Assembly (NCBI GenBank): GCA_018907035.1
Contig: JACCIC010000134.1
Location: forward strand, 832,001 to 896,000
Origin: Sycobia sp. Sy_11
Taxonomy: Eukaryota > Arthropoda > Insecta > Hymenoptera > Epichrysomallidae
Direction: 5' to 3'
DNA length: 64,000 nt
Under the pieces are notes generated by a model, which ran no database searches, had not been told where the DNA came from, and worked only from the letters and a program-made list of their open reading frames with translations. This document shows, piece after piece, positions 26,961 to 38,938 of this stretch (position 1 is the stretch's first letter; each line of letters starts with the position of its first letter). Made by a program: the position numbers and the translations under genes.

Positions 26961-29900
26961 TAGTAAAATCTGGTAATATTTGTCGAAAGCTGAAACTATA
27001 ATTTGTTTAATTTATATTATTAGTATAAGAAATATTATTAATAAAGCTAGAATGTCATACGATACACACATTTTTTATATTATAATATTTAATTGAAATA
27101 TAGGTTTCATATATCTTTAAGGAGCCTGAAATTACTACGAATATAAAACTACGAACGCGGCGACCGTATTACTACGAATTGATCGGTTTCTGCCGTCCGT
27201 ATTACTGCGGTCAGATCCGCCACGTACACGTTCGATGTATTATTAACGGACCAGTTTAATCGCCTGGATATTACGTTTTCCAATAGTTTTTAGTTTAACT
27301 TTATGGTTAAGTCGCTGATCGATAAGAAAAAATTTGCAATTAAGAAAAAAATCAGTACTACAGTTGTAAATTTATTCCTGGAATCGTTCTTCATACCCAC
27401 ATCGTACCACTGGAATGAATTTCTAAGCAATATTCCGTCGACACGCACTTATAGTTCGTCCGTATAGATGCTTGAACTGTAATTGCTATACCATCAAGTA
27501 GTCTTCTTCGATTTAGCACGCGTAATCTGTATTATACAGTATAAGATTAATAATGTAGAAAACATGATATATTTTTCTAAATATTTTCTTTCAACAACTC
27601 TTTTGTTTTTTTTGCATCGGTTGACCTGACAATAACGAACGGCTTTTTCTATATATATATATAGTATGCAATATAACTTTGATAAACAACGTTGCCAAAT
27701 ATTGTCTGTATACTGCACTCGTATTTTTACTTATGTATTAATATTTTTCATATACTTGGGCATTGCTGAGAACTAATAATTTTAAAAGAAATTTGTTAAT
27801 ATTTTTGAATATTGTGTCCCTAATAAAAATTTTTCATCGCGTTTCTGTTCTAAATTAATTTATAGCATATGAATACATCGAACTGAACTGCCACTCCCCA
27901 TAAGACTCCGTGTTAAAGGCGAGACTTTGAAACAGCTGGTTATCGTTTTAATTCGTCGTATACCTACGGGAATTATCCGTAGCAGTTAGTATGTTTTCCT
28001 TTTAATTATAACGTATGTAAACGGGAAAGATCGTGACAGACCGCGAGTTCGTGCCTCCTGTAAATAACAATGAGACATCTCATTTCTCACGTCTTCTCGC
28101 AGGAATTTTCCGTTGTCCTCGGACGTGATTATTATGTAATTAACCTGCAGGAAGGATTTTTTGGCCGCGGGGGAGGCTGGGGGGGGGCGAAAAGTTAAGG
28201 GAAGAAGATCGTACTACAAAACTTACGCGTTATGCCAGGGATAGCATTATGAATAATATTAAAGTACCCCCTTGTTTTTATATAACCATTATAAGTCTGA
28301 GTTAGAGTGAGAGAGAGAGAGAGAGAGAGAGGGGGGAGAGAGAGAACACAAGCTGTTACTCGCTTTATATACATATACACAGCTTTTACTCGAACTTTTA
28401 ATGGATTCTTTTATAAAACTTATAATTTTAAACTGCTCCAAAGCTCGCCGAGTTGGCACGCGGCATCCGTGTATATATATAGTAAAATTTCAAATTTTGA
28501 AGAAGAAAGTTAAATTTCGACGTTTTTTATGCGGCCATAAAAATAGTAATAAAAAAGTATTAAAATTTAGAAGGGATGTTAGAGGCGCTGGATAGTTAGA
28601 TGTTTTAGAAAAAAAAATCTATTTGAAATTTAAATAAAAATTTTAATCAGATATATTTCGAATATTTCCATATTACTCGTTTGTATACATTATAATGGGA
28701 AATGTGGAAAATGCAAAAAAGTTTCAGTGAACAGTGAGGAAATATGTGTATTTAGGACGAATGTACATGTATTCATTCACTATAACTTTTTAGAATTTAT
28801 TATGAACAGGCATTTACATATATGTAATGTTTAATATTTAATAATATCAATGTAATTAACGAGATAAAAAGTAAAATAATGATAAATTCGTTCAGTTACA
28901 GGCTTGTCTATATTCAATCCCTTGTATACAGAAACTTTCTGACACAGTTTTCATTTTGATAAAAATGTGAAAATGTTATTACACTTGCGCCGTGTTATTG
29001 ATGTTTTATATGTGCGAGTTATACATTATGTTATTTATTATTGTTTCGTTTTTAATTAAAAAAAATTATTTTGTAAATTTATCGACGTTTGCGTACCGAA
29101 ATAAAAGGAATAAATAAATTAAAATAAATGAAATATCATTTTTGGGAAAACTGTGTTGAAAAAAGAAGCCAAAAGAACTATATCGCCAATAAAATATGTC
29201 GATTGCGTTTGATTCCAGAGTGCCTTATTCTTTCATAAAATTATATAGTACAGCAAATCCTTTTTCATTCGGAAGGGGAGCCAGGCCCTTTCTTCGTTTA
29301 TAAAGGTATTGTAATTATAATATTAGAAATTTTCCTCGACATTTTTATTTCATATATAACTGTAATCTTGAATGGCTCGCTTGATTCCCAGCTGGGATTC
29401 AAGCAACACCGCGGATTCTATTTTTTATTTATCTATATTCTATTGACATTCCTAAGAAATCACCGTCAGTATTCAGAGTCCGAAGACCGCGTAACCAAAG
29501 TGTATCCAAATTTGTGTATTATGTAAATTGGCGCACGTCGCCACGAGTCGAAGAAGCGGAACGTTGGAAATTTTCCCAGATACGCATAGAAGTGTATATA
29601 TTTTTTATCGTTAATTCGACAGATTCACTGAGCGAGTCCGTGATAGAGCTGGCATTATTTATATTATAAAATCTAATTTCAAATATATAATTGGCGATTA
29701 AAATTCTCATATCTGTAGCCCGTGTTCGGGAGGTATGCGACGAAATTAGTAAGGCATAAATATTTTAAAACGGGTTCTTTTCGAATTTACTTATAAACTA
29801 AGTACTTGTTTTTCAATCTTAAACAATTATTATTATCGTTATTATTGTTGTTGTGATTATTATTATTATTTTGTTAAATAGAATATTCATATATTTTTGC

Positions 29901-31568
29901 GTTGAATTAATTTTTTTTCGGTTTTTATAGCTTTTTTATAGTGTATAAAATTTGTACGTGAACAAATAAAAATAAATGGGTACGTATAGACATATGGTAG
30001 GTCTTAAATATAATTTTTTCATTTATTGTTTACTGTCGCTTCCCCCTTAAATATAATTGTTTAAGGTGTATACATGGTAAGGATAGCGGTTATTGAAAAT
30101 TTTATTAAACTCTTCAGTTTTTCCCTTACAATTGAAATTTCAATTTAAATAGAAAGCTTTTAAAGATTACAAGTTTTTTTGAATATATTGCCATTAAATT
30201 TTTTGTGAAAAGAAGCTAAATTCAATTTTTTTTAATCGTATAAGATTTATTACAACGTTAAAATTTTTTATACATCATCTAATGCAGTTCTATTCTGTTA
30301 TTAATCCAAAAATTTCGACGTAGATATCTATACATACAGTTGAACGATTCTATAAGTTTCATAATTCTCTCTGAAAAAAAATCTTATCTCTACTTGTGAG
30401 TAATGGTTAAATCTCGTTTTATTTTAAATTTTATTCATTGAAGAGATCTTTTTTCTCCCCCATTCGTCTATTATTCCTTTTGATCCTCCGCAGACGCGAA
30501 AGCGCGCACCTCGTAATAACTCGTACATTCTCTTCCCTCGCCTTTTTTCCCCTCCCTTAAGAGAGTGTAGTCGCGAAAAGTCCTGGGGAGCAGTGCGATT
30601 TTCAAGGATAGTTAGCACGAATCCGCAAAATCTATTCTTCTAGGATCTGCATACCTTCGCTTCCTGTATAGATCACGAGCGTATTATATCTATGGATAAT
30701 ATAAACTTTTCAGAACTTGGGTCCTTCGTGTCTTAAAAAAGGGTATATAAATGTTTCAGAAGTCGAGAATCCACGCTACACTTCGATCCAGTCGTAATCG
30801 CCGATGTGAAAAACCGTAAAACACGCTTTATCGTTTCATTCGAAATTATCACGCGCGCATTATTCCCCTCGTCAACGTGCGATTAGCATATATTCGCGTG
30901 CAGATTTTATTAAATTTACGTGACAAATATTGAGAAAATTCGGTTCTTACGAAAGACAGAAATCAAGACAGTCGTTAGTATTTGTAAAACAATGTGTTCG
31001 CGAGTACAAAGCTATCATTAGATATGTAACCTTCTTGTTTTAGATCATAGTTTTTTGAATTGCTTCATTACATGAAGAATTGAAAGATAAAGTCTTCCAA
31101 GTAAGTAAACTTTTGCATAAACGAATTTAGTCCGAAGATAGAGCAGGGCATGCGCAAATTTCAGAACCCATACTATCTGTTATAACTATACTTATACTGT
31201 ATTATTTATTGTTTATGTAGAATATTCGACCTGTTCGAGAAACAATTAAATCAATGTCTATTTACAACTAATCTAAAAACGTAATGAATGAATACAATAT
31301 TTTTACTAGAATGTAAATTTGACTATGTTTTTGCTTTTTAAGGCTATAAAACTACGCATTAATTTATAATTTTTTTTTTATAAATTTTGACTACTATGAC
31401 AGTGTACGAAACCACTTTGAATACTAGAAATTCAGGGGTAAAAGAGCATCAATTGCAATACGTTGAGGTCAGAGTTTGAGTCATTTGAAGGTCAACTTTC
31501 CTTTTCAAAGTTTTTTAGTTATTGATGATTTAGTTTACAGAAATTCCTTACTACTACCTCCGTGTGGC

Positions 31569-31626
<58 letters not shown>

Positions 31627-32075
31627 GCACATAACTTCCATTGAGAATAACTAAAAACTTATTTTAAAAATGAAAAAATGAGGTTCAGTGACCTTTTTAC
31701 GTAAAATATTCTTCTCTTACCGAATACGGGATTAATTATATGGATTTACATTTGAGAAAACATAATTGATCTTCATATGATCTTAATTCTTGATCTTAAG
31801 ATCTTTATCAAGGTCTCAATAAGTTCACTGAGGACATCTCATATAAGGACATCTCTAACAATTTCTGAAATATTAACCTGCAGCGATTGCAATAGAAAAC
31901 CATGTATATATGCAAATGGCAATTCGAACGGAAGCTTCGTTCCACTGAAATTTCTTTTACAAATCGTACAAATAAGCATGATTTAATTTCATGATTTTTA
32001 TATCTATGCGAGTAATGTCAAAGTTGAAAGTTTATTACGGAAACAAAGCAGAATGACATGGTTTAACATGTAAAA

Positions 32076-32131
<56 letters not shown>

Positions 32132-32507
32132 TGCATGGGAAGCACATTGGCCTGTATATTCAATGCATTTCATTATATTATATGATTACACATTATGCCA
32201 TTGAAAGACTGTAATGTTTAACATTCGAAGGCTATACGGTGCGCCGGCATATTGAACGCGCATTCATACAGAACTTATACGACATTGGGCAAAATATGGA
32301 AATTACAAAAATTTAACTCGCGTACGTGATTTACGAGACTGGAAACTGCCGAAACCGATCGTCTGTAAAATCCCGCGCGAACATCGGAATTTCATTACGC
32401 GTCGCCCTTTTGCACGATATCATAAACGTCGAAGGAAGAAAACAAAGATAAAATTTGCCCTTTGCCGTGATTTATATTTCGCGCTTTGCATATATATATA
32501 TATATAT
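26961..32507. other. Long AT-rich stretch without genes
   Basis: Holds two CCGTATTACTRCG subrepeats near 27165 and 27210, a G-run at 28181, (GA)n at 28306-28330, (TA)n at 31571-31621 and (TA)n at 32080-32128. GC-richer patches at 27890-28150 and 30460-30620 show no coding signature. Confidence 0.55.
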
Positions 32508-33081
32508 AGGGTGTTCCAAATATGATAGTTTATACTAGTGGATGTGTAATCAGCAGAGGAAGCCGTATACGACGGTTGTATGTATTTTTGAAAGTTGCAA
32601 ATAATTTTGATAATTCCGATCACCTAATCAATAAAAACTAATTTGGCTACCCATCAAGGGACATGGACATTGACATTACGCGAGGAGAGCTCGGGTATAA
32701 TCTGAGAAATATTGGTAGAGACCAGTGTCAGGAAGACCGCCACAAAAGATCGAAATATCAAAAACATAAAAAACATGTATCTCTTGTCGTCCGTGTTTTA
32801 GACATACAGTTACAAGCGCGCTCGTAAAATTAAATGCAAATAAAAAAATTAAATATTTCTTCGGAGCAATTGATAAATTACTTCCCTTGTCCTTTAGATC
32901 ATCAACAAATCTCGATTTCCATGTCCCTCGAGCCGAGCCGGATTAACATTGGCCGATAAACATTGATACGTAGCTCAAACACTGTTTTCAACTTTTTAAA
33001 ATTTGCACATTATGTCTTTGTATACGATTTTCATTCTTATTACCAATCCACTAATGTGAACAATCGTATTTGGGACACCGT
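32508..33081. mobile_element. Long-TIR MITE inserted in a TA array
   Basis: The left end AGGGTGTTCCAAATATGATA (32508) and the right end, reverse complement ACGGTGTCCCAAATACGATT (to 33081), match through the next ~25 bases (both contain TAGTGGAT..GGTAAT-like sequence). Weaker similarity extends inward about 180 bp, for example TCAAGGGACATGGACATTGA on the left against TCGAGGGACATGGAAATCGA inverted on the right. TA lies on both sides. No coding capacity. Long inverted arms and TA targets fit a Tc1/mariner-mobilised MITE. Confidence 0.8.
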
Positions 33082-33668
33082 GTATATATTTCCATGTTAA
33101 GCCTTCATGAGCAAGGATACAAAAAATCTATGCATATATTTCTTCGCTATATATTATCTTGTACTTATTTATATATGCTGATATAATTTATCTTATTTCT
33201 GGCCTTTTTCACGTATATTTTTGTTTATCTTGGTTTCATTTTGATTTTAGGGTTTATTAGTTTTTGAAAATATATGGTATTTTATAATAAGCTGGAACGC
33301 CATACCGAATCTTTAAAAAATTATTCCCTTGACCACGTCAGTATAGTACTGTATTTTATAAAAAATTTGTATCAAATACTTTAGAAAAATATTCAGACAT
33401 ATATTAACAAAAAATACATTAGACAATACAATTACAGCTTAAAGCGATGGAACATTAGAGTACATGGCTAAAAAACAGTTCAATATTCTCCGTGTGGAAA
33501 ATGCTCTATGTATAACTCTATGTTCCTATAGATAATTTTACCTATAATCACTTCTGTATAAAAACGTGATATCTCAGTGTCTGCTTCAATTTTTTTGCTT
33601 CAATTTCATTTGAGTTCAGTTTCCAATACCGACATATTCGCGGTATTAAATTTAAAATACGAAAATGA

Positions 33669-33705
<37 letters not shown>

Positions 33706-35030
33706 CTTTCTTTGGAGGCTTTTCGGAAAGAAAGTCTCCGAATGTCTCCCGAGTCTTTTCCGTACCCAGCCGGGTTGCAACGATTCTCCGCGGAAGTGAG
33801 AGTGGATTAAATCTGTGGATGATTCTCCGCTTGATTTCAACGCTCGCGCCATCTCCTCGCATCTTCTAATGCTATGGCTGTCTTTGTCCGTCATAGAATC
33901 TCGAATCGCGTGCCCGTTGTGCAGGCACGCATACGAAAAGAGAGCATGCAGGCGCCAGATGGTCACAACGAAACGTCTTATGCGCTTTACCGAAATTCAC
34001 GGATGAAGATACGTACGGGGGAGCAGCCAGTTGTCCATCACCTTCCGACAATATTAACGTAAAACACAAAGAGAAAAGGAAAATATATACTTTCTCTACG
34101 AAAGTAGCGAAGAATAAGGATACAAACTTGAGTTGAAGTGAACTATGAACTGTGAAACTTGAACTATTAACTGAGTGTCATTCTCTTTTATGTTCAACTG
34201 CATAAAATAGCAATGAACAATTAATGCTTTGTAGTGAATATAATAAATATTTTTAATAAAAAAGAATTATTTATGAAATATAAAAAATGTCAAAACAGAA
34301 TGTTATTATAGTCAATCACTGTCATATATTTATAAGCATTTTAAAAGCATATTAAATTTAAACTTTAAAAAGAACTGTATGAATTACAGTTCTATTTAAA
34401 ATTTAAAATTCATAGCTGATTTAGTTCTAATAAACATATATTATTTAATAAACATAGGCCTTTAATATGCATATATTTTCCCATTTAAATAAAAATATGC
34501 TGTTTTTAAATTATATTTTATATTTTAAATTTTATGTAAAAAATTGTTACAAAAATATTAAATACTACAGATGTAAAATTAAAAAAAATACTCAAGCGTT
34601 AAGAATGCTTTGTATATTATAAGCTATAATTTGTAAATATAAAGCAACCTTATATCATAAAAAAAACTAAATGACATTTTTTTAATAAACAGGGTTGAAT
34701 AATCTGAAGTAAAATAATATGAAGTAAATGTAGTTTAAACTATAATTTAATGAGTTTCAATAGACATACAATATCTTTCTCAATATGCATATTTAAAATT
34801 GATTGCATTTATTATTTTCTCGCCTCTGCGAGCTTTAAAACTCTACATTAATATTCAATTTTGATTAGTTAATAAAGTCGTTATATATTACTTATTATAG
34901 CTAATTATCATTAGTTAGTTGAGGTATACAATAATGATCTGATAAATATGAAATACAAGTATAATTTCTACGCGTACCATCGATCCGTATCGTAACCCGC
35001 AATACAATTCAATAATCATCCCCTAAGCGT
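33082..35030. other. (GT)n array, a GC-richer patch, then AT-rich DNA
   Basis: (GT)n at 33671-33700 is followed by about 350 bp of GC-richer sequence open in several frames on both strands (to about 34060), with no consistent protein. The rest is AT-rich and includes the 34.37-kb hairpin. Confidence 0.5.
34355..34410. repeat. Imperfect hairpin around AGAACTGTA
   Basis: AGAACTGTA (34371-34379) and TACAGTTCT (34385-34393) flank a 5-nt loop TGAAT. Both sides continue into AT-rich sequence that is mostly complementary (TTTAAACTTTAAAA against TTTAAAATTTAAAA). Confidence 0.6.
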
Positions 35031-35570
35031 GAGGAAGACAAATCGGGTTCACGGGAGTCCGACGATCGCCTCGGCCCCCTCCCCCGGCCCACGTTCTCCG
35101 CCGCCGGGCAATCCAATCGCGAGTCGGTTTATTACGGCCAAAACGGTCAGTCCATTAGTCAATAAGCCGATCGATCAATCCCACCGAAGCTCCTAACTTT
35201 TCTTAATTGCGCCCACGCCCCCCTGCCACCCTAAAACCCGTGATTCTCCGTCCATATCTCGACCGGCTAGCTTCCGTAATTTCGAATTTCTCTAGACAAG
35301 CACGAGTCACCAGTGCAAGTCCGCGGAGCGCGCAAATCGCTCCTTAACCCTTGTAGTTCCATATTCTCGTTCGCCTACCCCCTCGCGTGCGGGATGTATT
35401 CGCTCCTGGAAGCTCACGTCGCCTTTTCTCTCTCTCTCTCTCTCTCTGTGTCTGTCGCTCTCTCTCTCTCTCTCTTTCCACGAGACTCCGTCGACTCGAT
35501 TCCTCTCTGCTCTCCTTTTTCCTCCATCCCATCACCCACCTATATCTTCTTAGCTCGTTTCCGTTTTCTT
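35031..35570. other. GC-rich island with CT arrays
   Basis: 35031-35300 has CpG-rich, unique-looking sequence (GGCCCCCTCCCCCGGCCC, GCCGCCGGGC). Interrupted (CT)n follows at about 35428-35475. Candidate regulatory or unrecognised conserved DNA; no exon supported. Confidence 0.45.
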
Positions 35571-37000
35571 TAACTGACTTCAATTTCCTTTTATTTCGAA
35601 ATTCTTATTTTTCCATTTCTTTAATTATCCTCGCGGCAATAGCACGCCCAGCCGATTACTGTAAAATTATTTCCGTCTTGGGATATTTAACTGCAAATGA
35701 ATGTAGATTCGAGTTTAGGAATAGAAATGAATTTGTAATTCTCGGGGTTCATAAGCTTTGTTATATGCACTATCTACGTTGTCCTTTATAATTTATAAAT
35801 AATTAAATTTTTATATTGCCATATTGATTGGGTCTTTCAAAAATACAACCTTGATGCGAAAATGTAGGTAAATTTGGTTCATTAAAAGTAAAGTATAGAA
35901 GTAGTACTTTACTTATCAATTTCAGAGTGCTGAAACCGAATATGATAATTATTTTTCTAGTAAAATGACAACACCTCAAAATAAAACCGAATGAGAGTAA
36001 AAACTTATAATTGTAAATCTATAATTTATGAACTATTAAAAATAGAGTAAAATTCCCAAAATTATAGAAAAATATGGACAGAGATTTAAAAAATATGAAG
36101 AAGTATCAGTTGGCTATACGAAATAATTTAGAAAAAAAATTTTGAATTCCTTGATATTTGGCAAAGTACTAAGAGGAGAAAAAAATACTACCATAAAAGT
36201 TGTAGAATTTTTCGTGGATGATTCAACAGAGATCTTCATTTCGATAATGAATTTGAAGTGGATTTACCAGATCAAATATAAGATCGCGTAGTAGCCTACA
36301 ATTTTTATAATTTGAACATTTTAATTCTGACATATAAGAAATTGGAGACATTTTTTTTTATTAAGCGTACCCTTTTATACTTTTGCACAATTTCAAATCC
36401 ATGCCAATATTTTCATATTGTTTGGAGATAGTTTCACTCGATTTTTAAGAGTTCACAATTTTCTTTTTCAATTACACATTCTCGTTTTAATCCAATAAAA
36501 AGGTTATTTTAACTATCCTCCAGTCATTTTCTGAGAACATACAACTAATAAAAATACCAGTTTCATACTTTTCTTTACTCTTGATGGTAGATATTTGATT
36601 TTACAGATTGAATTTACAGATGTAAAATATTTTGGTAAAAAGAACAGTCAAATTGTATGTCATTAGCAAAATTATTTATTTTTGAGATTTTATGTTACAT
36701 ATGCTACGAGGATGACTGCAAATAAGGATAATCTCACTGCCACAATTACCTTAGTGAATAAAAAATCTGTAATTTGGTTATAAGTATTTATTATATTGCA
36801 TCATTTTGTTTAATGTCAGTAAAATTTTAAAAAATTTATTAAAATCGATCATCAATAAACTAGAGTTTGATTAGACAATATTATATTATCCATTATTAGA
36901 TAATTAGTCATATAATTAAACTATGTAACATATAAAATAATGTATGATTAAGTATACAATTAGACATTTCAATCAGATCTAATTTCGGTCGACGATGTTT
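35571..37000. other. AT-rich non-coding DNA
   Basis: No gene. A weak protein-like patch on the plus strand near 36200-36270 (VEFFVDDSTEIF) is surrounded by stops and could be an old transposon fragment; I cannot name a family. Confidence 0.45.
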
Positions 37001-37009
37001 CTGACAGAC

Positions 37010-37065
<56 letters not shown>

Positions 37066-37337
37066 CATATTTAAGGACATTCAAACACTTTAAAATTGCC
37101 CATTCCAGTTGAGGAGACTTGCTTTTCACGTACACGCATTACGGAGCTTCGAGTGGCTGATATATTCTCTATAGAGATATAAATATGGGGATGGGACTAT
37201 AACCAGATGTGAGGTAGTGCGCTTCATGAATTATATTTTTAACAGTTCGCGGACGATTTGGGCGAACGTATGAGCGGTTATTCCAAGTGCTGCCACGTTA
37301 ATGTAGTCGTGGTACTAGTGCGACTCGAGCATTTTAA

Positions 37338-37395
<58 letters not shown>

Positions 37396-37534
37396 TATGT
37401 ATATATGGTCAATCGGCATTAAGAGTTCTGTAGCGGCCGAAATGTCAAAATTATATTTGTAAAGTTAAGTTTGCGTAACTTCTGATGTCCTTCTTTTAGT
37501 GGTTAAAAAACGAAGTTTATACACACACCGCATT

Positions 37535-37598
<64 letters not shown>

Positions 37599-37905
37599 TC
37601 TACACACATATGGAGAGGAACTCCAGAGAATTCCTCGATTTCGCAACTTCAGGCCAGACTCACCGAGCGTGCATTACATCTATATATATTGAAAAAGACG
37701 CGGAGTTCATATCGATCCTGCGACACTCTCGGGCGGGATTTTCAGAGCTTCGCTTTAGGCAACAAACTGGCGCGGTATAGTTCTTTTAACCGAGTATATA
37801 AGGGATAGCAGTAAACTGTGCTCGAGTGTTACCCCGATTCTCCGGGAGGCATCGGGACGGCAGAGCGGCTTATAGACTTTAAAAGCTTCTTCGGAATAAC
37901 GGGTA

Positions 37906-37963
<58 letters not shown>

Positions 37964-37970
37964 TAGGTAC
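37001..37970. repeat. Cluster of four long (TA)n arrays
   Basis: Arrays at about 37013-37058, 37342-37388, 37537-37594 and 37913-37960, each 46 bp or more, with GC-richer unique spacers of 150-320 bp between them. Confidence 0.8.
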
Positions 37971-38898
37971 TTGACCTGTGTAAGATCGTATATAAGTCGA
38001 GGATAGCTTTCGCCTTTTGGCTAATACATATATATGGGAGTCGATTTCTTTTACGCATGCGTATCTTTTTTTTAGTGTAAAGTGCTTGGGAAACGTCCTT
38101 TTTTCTCCATACGTCTTAATACGCATATAACACAAAAAAGGGTAGAAATATTGAATAGGCATCACGTATTTTAATAAAATGAATATTAGGTGTAAGAACA
38201 GCATGACGATTAATATGGACTTATATTGGGATTCCATTATGGTTTCGCAATGGACTATTAATTAAACGTTGTAATTGAAAATGTGTTGACATTCGCGAAA
38301 GAAGCATTGTATTCATAATGTAAAACGATAAAGTCGATATAAGAAATAATTATTTTGCATATTTGCGATTAAGTTGGAAGTAAATTTGACAAACCTGGTG
38401 ATTGACTCGGTGATAGGTTTTCTTATATGGAGTAATTGGTGTCCTAAAACAAACGATAAAAAACTAATATTCTCTCGTGTAACGATATGGCGATAGCTTT
38501 CACGATTCTTTAGCTTGTGATGTCATGAGAAATGGTTTGTGATTTGTAGGCTAGATAAGGTTTATGCAAGCAACATTTATCATACGAAAGAGCAGTTGAC
38601 TTAATATTGAATAACTACATGGATAAATCGGCACCACCTAAAATTTGTCCTCAGATAAAAAGTGTTGCTGAAAAAGTCTTCGAATGTGCGTTAAATCTGA
38701 AGAAAACCTAATTTGAGGAGCACATTAGATGCAAAGACTTAAAAAGGGCTTGCTAGTTGATTGGATGTGGCAAAGGAAACAGCTGTTACTATTACAAATA
38801 GCAAATCGCTCTCTGAAACTATATAAGCTGAAAAAATTTTTAATGAGACGAAATATTGGTCATATAATTGATTCTTATTACTTAGCAATACTTAACGA

Positions 38899-38938
<40 letters not shown>

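Noticed and set aside
28102..28111. GGAATTTTCC, a good kB-type site
   Set aside because: Single site with no gene nearby; expected by chance in 64 kb of AT-rich DNA.
33815..34006. Frame containing CPLCRH, reminiscent of a RING finger
   Set aside because: Only one half of a zinc site; no second Cys/His pair set and no supporting exon signals.
37208..37230. TGAGGTAGT, the let-7 seed
   Set aside because: The rest does not match let-7 and no complementary arm is found nearby.
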